Below the pieces are notes generated by a model. It was not told the DNA's origin, did no database searches, and was given only the letters and a program-made list of their open reading frames with translations. Of a DNA stretch of 6,899 bases, positions 1 to 4,366 are shown piece after piece; the first letter of the stretch is position 1; the number at the start of each line of letters is the position of its first letter. This DNA is from Flavobacterium psychrophilum (lineage in GTDB: Bacteria > Bacteroidota > Bacteroidia > Flavobacteriales > Flavobacteriaceae). The position numbers and the translations under genes were made by a program. The stretch spans positions 1 through 6,899 of the forward strand of contig CAMAWK010000125.1 in assembly GCA_945861915.1 (NCBI GenBank), read 5' to 3'.

Positions 1-183
1 CCCAATTATAATTTATCACCAGCTGAATTTCATATTTTAACTAGCGATTTCTTTTTAGATTTATTGTCACTCACTCAAGTTTATCAAATTTCTAAAGAAC
101 TTAGAAAAAGTGATTTTGAGAATTTTTGGATAACTATTCAGGAATTAAAATCTATTATAAAAGAAGATTTTAAATCCGCATAA
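1..183 (+). CDS. 3' end of an unrecognised protein (5' truncated by window)
   Basis: Frame 1 is open from the first base to a TAA at 181-183 and gives 60 residues beginning PNYNLSPAEFHILTSDFF and ending KEDFKSA. There is no start codon in the visible part, so the gene begins before the window. The segment is hydrophilic and looks mostly helical, with alternating leucine/isoleucine and charged residues. It has no membrane segment, cysteine cluster or catalytic motif. Composition and codon use are AT-rich and flavobacterial, with a lysine-rich tail, which supports real coding. I do not recognise a family. A probable terminator 54 bases downstream is consistent with this being the last gene of its transcript. 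Confidence 0.6.
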   Translation, partial: PNYNLSPAEFHILTSDFFLDLLSLTQVYQISKELRKSDFENFWITIQELKSIIKEDFKSA

Positions 184-236
184 AATATAAACAAAGAGTT
201 GTTTGTAAAAATGTGAATTTGAATATGTAACTATAG

Positions 237-255
237 AAATGTAACACATTTTTTT
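237..255 (+). terminator. Probable intrinsic terminator
   Basis: AAATGT (237-242) pairs with ACATTT (246-251) around a 3-nt AAC loop and runs into seven T residues (249-255). The stem is short and AT-rich but has the right polarity to end transcription of the gene that stops at 183. Confidence 0.45.
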
Positions 256-295
256 AAATACATAAATAATTGCATCATCATATAAGAGATAAAAC

Positions 296-326
296 TTGGT
301 TAAATAAAATTAATATCGTAAATTTG
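296..326 (+). promoter_or_regulatory. Bacteroidota-type promoter for the small HTH gene
   Basis: TTG at 296-298 is followed after 20 bp by TAAATTTG at 319-326. This matches the Bacteroidota housekeeping pattern TTG-N17-23-TAnnTTTG at both boxes. Transcription would begin near 331-334, giving a leader of about 80 nt before the ATG at 416. It is the best-formed promoter in the window. Confidence 0.6.
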
Positions 327-327
327 C

Positions 328-395
328 TTTGTTATGAACTTATAAAGACGTTAGCATTCTCGACAAACGCAATCAAATGCGTTGTTCATAATAAA
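328..395 (+). other. Long dyad in the leader of the HTH gene
   Basis: TTTGTTATGAAC (328-339) can pair with GTTCATAATAAA (384-395) over 12 positions with a single G-U pair. Inside it, AACGCA (366-371) pairs perfectly with TGCGTT (378-383), and that inner helix abuts the outer 3' arm. As RNA it would form a two-helix fold close to the predicted transcript 5' end. As DNA it could be an operator or recombination site. No named riboswitch or RNA family is recognised. Confidence 0.5.
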
Positions 396-415
396 ATGCA
401 AAACACGTTCACAAA

Positions 416-574
416 ATGGAATATGTTAACAGTCGTGAAGCAATGCGAATATTAAGCATTAAATCAATGACGACTCTAGGTATTTACGATAAAATACTTA
501 AACCTACTACACCGTTTGGAAATAATCGAAGACGTTACAAAGTAAGTACTCTCGAAAAGTTTTTAAAAGGTTAA
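416..574 (+). CDS. Small stand-alone helix-turn-helix (MerR/excisionase-like) protein
   Basis: This frame encodes 52 residues, starting MEYVNSREAMRILSIK and ending STLEKFLKG, with TAA at 572-574. The layout matches the HTH_17/excisionase-type winged helix. Helix 1 (about residues 6-14) carries REAMRIL, the recognition helix follows (about 17-28), then a basic wing NNRRRY (36-41) and a closing helix STLEKFL. The pattern 'sREA..iLgI....l..Y.......P......rRY....LekFl' is typical of these DNA-binding proteins. ATG 416 is the first in-frame start after the stop at 392-394, and no Shine-Dalgarno is seen. The protein is a bare domain; many relatives are longer, so it may be a remnant or a minimal regulator/excisionase. 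It sits downstream of a good promoter and a structured leader and upstream of a hairpin terminator. Its target is unknown. Confidence 0.7.
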   Translation: MEYVNSREAMRILSIKSMTTLGIYDKILKPTTPFGNNRRRYKVSTLEKFLKG

Positions 575-599
575 AGGCGAAAAATTAAAACTATCTTTG
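571..599 (+). promoter_or_regulatory. Possible promoter for the ABC-F gene
   Basis: TATCTTTG at 592-599 is an exact TAnnTTTG match. The upstream element would be TTA (571-573, 18-bp spacing) rather than TTG. The box lies inside the hairpin at 587-608. A second, one-mismatch box TACATTTT sits at 652-659, so the real ABC-F start site is uncertain. Confidence 0.35.
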
Positions 600-613
600 C
601 ATAGTTTTTTTTT
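587..613 (+). terminator. AT-rich hairpin with T-run after the HTH gene
   Basis: AAAACTAT (587-594) pairs perfectly with ATAGTTTT (601-608) around a 6-nt CTTTGC loop, and a nine-T run spans 605-613. It begins 12 bases after the HTH stop codon. The stem has one G-C pair, so termination may be partial and allow read-through to the ABC-F gene. Confidence 0.5.
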
Positions 614-624
614 GATGCTAATAG

Positions 625-648
625 TAAATTAGAGACTAAATTAGAGAC
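625..648 (+). repeat. Perfect 12-bp tandem duplication
   Basis: TAAATTAGAGAC occurs twice head to tail (625-636 and 637-648) with no mismatch, 51 bases before the ABC-F start. It may be a replication-slippage duplication or a paired binding site. It does not recur elsewhere in the window as far as I can see. Confidence 0.8.
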
Positions 649-698
649 CTCTACATTTTACAATATATTATAATGCTTATTTACAGTTATTTAAACCT

Positions 699-2561
699 AT
701 GAATTACTTATCAGTTGAGAATATTTCGAAATCTTTTGGAGAACGTAGCCTTTTTGAAAACATTTCCTTTGGAATAAACAAAGATCAAAAAATTGCTTTT
801 ATAGCCAAAAATGGTTCAGGAAAAACCACCATAATGAATATTATCAATGGTTTTGACGAACCCGATACTGGACAAGTAATTCTTCGAAAAAGCATTCGAA
901 TGTCGTTTTTATCACAAGACAACAAATTGCAGGATGAGTTAACGATTGAGGAAAGTATTTTCGCCTCAGATAATGAAACTTTAAAAGTAATTGAAGCCTA
1001 CGAAAAAGCATTAGAAAACCCAGATGATGCCGAAGCCTATCAAAAAGCGTTTGACCAAATGGATCAGCACAATGCTTGGGATTTTGAAACTCAATACAAG
1101 CAAATTTTATTCAAATTGAAATTGGAAGATTTTAAACTAAAAGTAAAAAATCTTTCGGGTGGACAAAAAAAACGCTTATCGTTGGCAATTATTTTGATTA
1201 ATCGCCCTGATTTATTAATTCTGGATGAACCAACCAATCACCTTGATTTAGAAATGATTGAATGGTTAGAAAATTATTTCGCCAAAGAAAATATTACGCT
1301 TTTTATGGTTACACACGACCGATTCTTTTTGGAACGTGTTTGTAACGAAATCATTGAACTCGATAACGGAAAAATATATCAATACAAAGGCAATTACTCC
1401 TATTATTTAGAAAAAAAAGAGGAACGAATTGCTTCTGAAAATTCGAGTGTGGATAAAGCGCAGAATTTATTCGTCAAAGAACTCGAATGGATGCGCCGCC
1501 AACCCAAAGCGAGAACTTGCAAGAGTAAATCACGTCAAGATGATTTTTATGTCATTAAAGAAAAAGCCCAAAGTCGCCGACGAGAAAACGTAGTTGAATT
1601 GGAGATCAACATGGAACGCATGGGAAGCAAGATTATCGAACTTCACAAAGTGTCCAAAAAATTCAAAGACCATGTTATTTTAGACAACTTTAGTTTCGAT
1701 TTTCAGCGAGGAGAAAGAGTCGGAATTATCGGGAAAAATGGTACTGGAAAATCGACTTTTTTAAATTTAATTACGGGCACATTGCCACTCGATAGTGGCA
1801 AAGTTATTAAAGGCGACACTATAAAAGTAGGTTATTATACCCAAAGCGGTATTAACCCAAAACCGGGGCAAAAAGTCATTGATATTATCAAAGAATATGG
1901 CGAATATATTCCGCTGACGAAAGGGAAAATTATTTCGGCTGGACAATTGCTGGAGCGTTTTTTATTCGATCGAAAAAAACAACATGATTTTGTAGAAAAA
2001 TTGAGTGGTGGCGAATTAAAAAGACTGTATTTATGTACGGTTTTGATTCAGAATCCTAACTTTTTGATTTTGGACGAACCTACCAATGATTTGGATATTG
2101 TGACGTTGAACGTTCTGGAAAGTTTCCTTTTGGACTATCCAGGTTGTTTGCTTGTGGTTTCGCATGATAGGTATTTTATGGATAAAATTGTGGACAATTT
2201 GTTTGTTTTTAGGGGACAGGGCGAAATAGAAAATTTTCCCGGAAACTACTCCGATTTTAGAGCTTATGAAGATTCGGTTGAGCCTAAAAAACTGGATTCA
2301 GTAAGCACCGAAAAAGTCGATTGGAAACAAAATAATCCTACAGGAAACCTAACTTTTAATGAGCAGAAAGAATTTCAAAAAATCGAGCGAGAAATCAAAG
2401 ATTTGGAGTATGAAAAATCCAAAATCGAACAATTATTTTCGGATGGAAAAATAGCGGATACTGAAATTACCAACAAAGCCAAAGAACTCGAAAACATCAT
2501 TCATAAAATAGAAACTAAAGAAGAACGCTGGTTTGAGCTGAGCGCTAAAATGGAGGGGTAA
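699..2561 (+). CDS. uup: ABC-F family ATPase, Uup-like
   Basis: A soluble duplicated ATPase without membrane segments. ABC-F proteins act at the ribosomal E site or on stalled or structured ribosome complexes, not as transporters. Domain 1 has Walker A AKNGSGKTT (36-44), signature LSGGQKKRL (152-160), Walker B LLILDEPTNHLD (172-183) and switch His in THD (205-207). A charged linker (about 228-310, with KARTCKSKSRQDDF) corresponds to the tRNA-contacting ABC-F interdomain arm. Domain 2 has GKNGTGKST (345-353), LSGGELKRL (435-443), FLILDEPTNDLD (455-466) and SHD (488-490). The last 70 residues (about 550-615) form a charged coiled coil, the feature that separates Uup from EttA. Its 620 residues are close to E. 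coli Uup. Position 36 is Ala where Walker A normally has Gly. I believe this is usual in the Bacteroidota branch, but it cannot be checked here. All other nucleotide-binding motifs are intact. No nearby gene suggests antibiotic resistance. Confidence 0.9.
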   Translation: MNYLSVENISKSFGERSLFENISFGINKDQKIAFIAKNGSGKTTIMNIINGFDEPDTGQVILRKSIRMSFLSQDNKLQDELTIEESIFASDNETLKVIEAYEKALENPDDAEAYQKAFDQMDQHNAWDFETQYKQILFKLKLEDFKLKVKNLSGGQKKRLSLAIILINRPDLLILDEPTNHLDLEMIEWLENYFAKENITLFMVTHDRFFLERVCNEIIELDNGKIYQYKGNYSYYLEKKEERIASENSSVDKAQNLFVKELEWMRRQPKARTCKSKSRQDDFYVIKEKAQSRRRENVVELEINMERMGSKIIELHKVSKKFKDHVILDNFSFDFQRGERVGIIGKNGTGKSTFLNLITGTLPLDSGKVIKGDTIKVGYYTQSGINPKPGQKVIDIIKEYGEYIPLTKGKIISAGQLLERFLFDRKKQHDFVEKLSGGELKRLYLCTVLIQNPNFLILDEPTNDLDIVTLNVLESFLLDYPGCLLVVSHDRYFMDKIVDNLFVFRGQGEIENFPGNYSDFRAYEDSVEPKKLDSVSTEKVDWKQNNPTGNLTFNEQKEFQKIEREIKDLEYEKSKIEQLFSDGKIADTEITNKAKELENIIHKIETKEERWFELSAKMEG

Positions 2562-2624
2562 ATTTTCTTTTTCACTAAAAAAATAAAATTTTGGTTTGAT
2601 AGATTTAGCTATTATTGGGAGAGA

Positions 2625-2648
2625 TAAAGTGAAAAAACCTTCACTTTA
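2625..2648. other. Perfect 9-bp stem-loop downstream of the ABC-F gene
   Basis: TAAAGTGAA (2625-2633) pairs with TTCACTTTA (2640-2648) around AAAACC. No T-run follows on either strand, so it is not a textbook intrinsic terminator. It may still serve as a 3'-end RNA structure for the ABC-F transcript. Confidence 0.5.
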
Positions 2649-2651
2649 ACA

Positions 2652-2715
2652 GCCGAAAATGGATGCATTATCGCTACTTCGTAGTGGGTATATACAAGTT
2701 GTGCGTCATTTTGGC
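2652..2715. repeat. Imperfect palindrome with two bulged G residues
   Basis: GCC-AAAATG-AT-GCA (2652-2667, skipping G2655 and G2662) pairs with TGCGTCATTTTGGC (2702-2715) with one T-G wobble. The tip is a second hairpin, CGCTAC-TTC-GTAGTG (2672-2686). The long stem with unpaired bases on one arm recalls folded recombination sites or REP-like elements. It fills most of the gap before the immunity-like gene. Confidence 0.45.
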
Positions 2716-2752
2716 GAAACAAAATCGAAAATAAAAACATATTTTAAGACAG

Positions 2753-3244
2753 ATGTTTGAATTAATCAAAAAAATATTTTTAAAGAAAATCAATCCAAAA
2801 AAAATTGATATCACAACATATCCAGACAAGATTGTAGTAACATCTTTGCATCAAATTAAAAATAGTTATTGGATAAATTCAGCAGAAATTGAAATTCTTG
2901 AAATAAATTCATCAAACGAATTAATTGGAAAAATCATTAGAAAACAACTTTTACTATCGAAATATAGAAGTAAAGAACCGACCGAAAATGAGAGAAAAGA
3001 ACGGAGAGAAAAAAGTGATAAAATTTTAAAGTTTAAATCTATAAAAGAGTCAATGCAAAATTCAAGACATATTAGTATTTCTGAACTTGATGAAAAAATA
3101 ATCTTCTCTCCTTCTAAAAATGGCGGAAGTGTCGGTAAAAATCGTGGCTATATCTATTTAAAAGAAAATATTGAAATTAGAAGTGATGTGAATTACGAAA
3201 TTTTAGGAGAAACCTACAGAAATACTCTAGAGAAATGTCAGTAG
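2753..3244 (+). CDS. CdiI/DUF1436-like immunity protein (tentative), orphan
   Basis: A 163-residue, lysine- and isoleucine-rich soluble protein without signal peptide or membrane segment. The C-terminal half reads SMQNSRHISIS (100-110), KIIFSPSKNGGSVGKNRGY (115-133), then YEILGETYRNTLEKC (148-162). This arrangement (Arg/His-x-Ile strand, 'i.iSPtkngG', 'E.lGe....l..C') resembles what I remember of CdiI-type contact-dependent inhibition immunity proteins. Such proteins bind and neutralise a cognate toxin in the cytoplasm. The N-terminal half (1-95) is strand-rich and then strongly charged (about 71-90, ERKERREKSDK) and matches nothing I know. No toxin, secretion or RHS gene is present, so if the assignment is right this is an orphan. 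The ATG at 2753 lacks a Shine-Dalgarno. The gene lies between palindromic repeats and ends about 125 bases before a strong terminator. An unrelated hypothetical protein remains possible. Confidence 0.5.
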   Translation: MFELIKKIFLKKINPKKIDITTYPDKIVVTSLHQIKNSYWINSAEIEILEINSSNELIGKIIRKQLLLSKYRSKEPTENERKERREKSDKILKFKSIKESMQNSRHISISELDEKIIFSPSKNGGSVGKNRGYIYLKENIEIRSDVNYEILGETYRNTLEKCQ

Positions 3245-3283
3245 CAAAAGAAACACAAATTTAGCAAATCTTAAAAACGAACG

Positions 3284-3312
3284 CCCCCGCAAGCGCGAGC
3301 ATCTCGCTCGTG
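3284..3312. repeat. GC-rich palindromic repeat element
   Basis: In otherwise AT-rich DNA, CCCCCGC (3284-3290) is followed by CGCGAGC (3294-3300) pairing with GCTCGTG (3306-3312) with one wobble. An alternative register pairs GCGAG with CTCGC around CAT. It resembles short GC-rich repeats dispersed between flavobacterial genes. A related shorter copy is suggested at 3538-3563. Confidence 0.5.
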
Positions 3313-3368
3313 AAGAATAACACAAGCAAGGCAAACAAAAATCTGAAGTTGGTACAAGCGGAGAGCAA

Positions 3369-3412
3369 AAAACACAAAAAACCAAGCTACATAGCTTGGT
3401 TTTTTGTGTTTT
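3369..3412. terminator. Strong bidirectional intrinsic terminator
   Basis: Positions 3369-3389 pair perfectly with 3392-3412 over 21 bp around CA (effectively a 4-nt loop ACAT). The CCAAGCTA/TAGCTTGG core is followed by TTTTTT (3400-3405), and on the opposite strand A3376-3381 supplies the T-run. It separates the plus-strand immunity-like gene from the convergent minus-strand genes and can stop transcription from either side. Confidence 0.9.
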
Positions 3413-3448
3413 ATAATCTTGTAATACCAAACATTATTATAATATTAC

Positions 3449-3514
3449 GACTCCGTTTGTCACGCTGTAAAGCGTCCCTACTCTAGTGCGTTGAGACTCC
3501 TACGGAGTGACAAA
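3449..3514. repeat. Cloverleaf-like palindromic repeat
   Basis: Outer arms TTTGTCAC (3456-3463) and GTGACAAA (3507-3514) are exact inverse complements. Internal hairpins are ACGCT-GTAA-AGCGT (3462-3475) and ACTCC-TAC-GGAGT (3496-3508). A further ACTCCG at 3450-3455 is complementary to CGGAGT at 3503-3508. The layout and the 'GAGACTCCTACGGAGTGACAAA'-type motif (given here only as a pattern name) fit non-coding REP-like elements common in flavobacteria. No ORF crosses it. Together with the neighbouring elements it accounts for the gene-free stretch 3245-3560. Confidence 0.6.
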
Positions 3515-3537
3515 TAGACTTGCTTTTTGGATTATTT

Positions 3538-3563
3538 CCCCCGCTAAAGCGAGTGAAGCTTTA
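3538..3563. repeat. Small hairpin/repeat overlapping the end of the YegP-like gene
   Basis: CCCCCGC (3538-3544) is followed by TAAAGC (3545-3550) pairing with GCTTTA (3558-3563). The TAA stop codon of the minus-strand gene lies inside the right arm. The order CCCCCGC, AAGCG, GTGAAG is shared with 3284-3316, as if one is a deleted version of the other. No T-run follows on the minus strand, so terminator function is doubtful. Confidence 0.4.
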
Positions 3564-3914
3564 ATCAAAATCTACAAACACAAAATCATTTATAGAAAAA
3601 TCTAATACTTCTGATTTTGAAGCTGTTCTAACAATTTCGTCAATTCCTTTTTCGAGTAATAATGGAGTAGTATATTTTCGGCTGGTAGCAATCAAGGTTT
3701 CATCGAGCATCATTTTGAAAAAATATTTTCCGTTGGCAGCTCTCGATTTGACATAGATGAAATTTTCTATTTTAACTTTAATTGTTTCTATGCAATCTTC
3801 GCATTCCATCTTGAGTTCTTTAGACGGACTAGTGAAAATAATTTTTCCTTTTCGAGAAGTGAATACAAATTTGTAACGCTCATCAAATCGTTTGCTGATA
3901 ACGAATGTTCCCAT
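3561..3914 (-). CDS. YegP-like DUF1508 protein with two repeats
   Basis: A 117-residue cytoplasmic protein built of two copies of the YegP/DUF1508 fold. Repeat 1 (about 3-47) has FVISKRF...YKFVFTSRKGKIIFTS, then an acidic helix ECEDCIETIK. Repeat 2 (about 56-97) has AANGKYFFKMMLDETLIATS, then LLLEKGIDEIV. Each copy shows the family pattern of strand, strand with Gly, 'iI.tS' and a helix starting near a Glu or Gly-Ile. The molecular role of the family is not established, though some members have been linked to stress. The ending DFSINDFVFVDFD looks complete. The start ATG (3912-3914) lies 22 bases after the stop of the upstream minus-strand gene, so the two are probably co-transcribed. Family assignment is from recognition of the repeat pattern. 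Function is unknown. Confidence 0.75.
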   Translation of the reverse strand: MGTFVISKRFDERYKFVFTSRKGKIIFTSPSKELKMECEDCIETIKVKIENFIYVKSRAANGKYFFKMMLDETLIATSRKYTTPLLLEKGIDEIVRTASKSEVLDFSINDFVFVDFD

Positions 3915-3936
3915 AAATTAGTTTTTATTTGGATTG

Positions 3937-4293
3937 TTACTCATTCATTTCGTCATAGCGCACTGGAACTTGTGGGTCATAAAGCGGACATTTGAATTCT
4001 TCTAAAATTTCGGCAAGCAAATTCATCGTTTTTCCCTCAGTTCCATAACAATCAATTTGAATACTTTGTGGTGTGGTTTTAATTTGAAAAGCCCCTTTTC
4101 CGTTGGTGTTTTTCCAACTGTTTTCATCTACTTTTTCCCAATCTATAAATAGAGATTGAATCCGATTTAAAATCACTTGAATAGGAAGTGTTTCCAAACC
4201 TTCGACTTCTTGTTGCTCGACCAAGGCTTCGTACACCAAATGATGATTGAGATAAATTCCGTCCTGATATTGCCAAAAAAGTAGTTCGTACAT
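3937..4293 (-). CDS. Conserved-looking hypothetical protein, 118 aa
   Basis: I do not recognise a named family. From the start chosen here (ATG at 4291-4293) it gives 118 residues beginning MYELLFWQYQDGIYLNHH and ending CPLYDPQVPVRYDEMNE. It is acidic and soluble, with a central W...SW strand region (about 51-60), a possible beta hairpin KGAFQIKTTPQSIQIDCYG (about 66-84) and a helix LLAEILEEFKC. The Cys-Pro-Leu-Tyr-Asp-Pro-Gln ending recalls small proteins from many bacteria that end in a 'YDPQ' motif, some of them immunity-like, but this is a weak memory. The frame stays open to an ATG at 4363-4365, but those extra 24 residues come entirely from a degenerate repeat, so I reject the longer start. 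It lies between purM and the YegP-like gene on the same strand. Confidence 0.65.
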   Translation of the reverse strand: MYELLFWQYQDGIYLNHHLVYEALVEQQEVEGLETLPIQVILNRIQSLFIDWEKVDENSWKNTNGKGAFQIKTTPQSIQIDCYGTEGKTMNLLAEILEEFKCPLYDPQVPVRYDEMNE

Positions 4294-4365
4294 GGGGAAG
4301 TTGGGAGTTTGAAGTGGGAAGTTTGAGTGTTTAAACAACTTTAAACCCATAAACTTTAAACCCAT
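4294..4365. repeat. Degenerate repeat cluster in the purM downstream gap
   Basis: AACTTTAAACCCAT occurs exactly twice (4337-4350 and 4352-4365). GGGAAGTT also occurs twice (4295-4302 and 4316-4323) with GGGAGTTTGA between. An 8-bp palindrome GTTTAAAC sits at 4329-4336. Both upstream in-frame ATGs of the neighbouring minus-strand frame lie within the CCCAT of the first repeat type. This low-complexity pattern is typical of flavobacterial intergenic DNA. Confidence 0.75.
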
Positions 4366-4366
4366 T

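Noticed and set aside
270..455. 61-codon plus-strand reading frame starting MHHHIRDK
   Set aside because: It spans the promoter and leader dyad and overlaps the HTH gene in another frame. Its composition is unlike a protein, and the HTH frame explains the overlap.
699..2561. ABC transporter ATPase or dedicated antibiotic-resistance ABC-F
   Set aside because: There is no permease gene nearby and the two fused ATPase domains with linker arm mark an ABC-F protein. The C-terminal coiled coil and lack of resistance context favour a housekeeping Uup-like role.
2644..2704. Canonical integron attC site
   Set aside because: CTTTAAC and GTTGTGC loosely recall the outer boxes, but only AAC/GTT can pair and the real stem lies in a different register. 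No integrase is visible.
3227..3430. 67-codon minus-strand frame rich in Cys, Leu and Phe
   Set aside because: It crosses the perfect terminator hairpin and the GC-rich repeat, and its residues are by-products of those elements. It also overlaps the end of the plus-strand gene.
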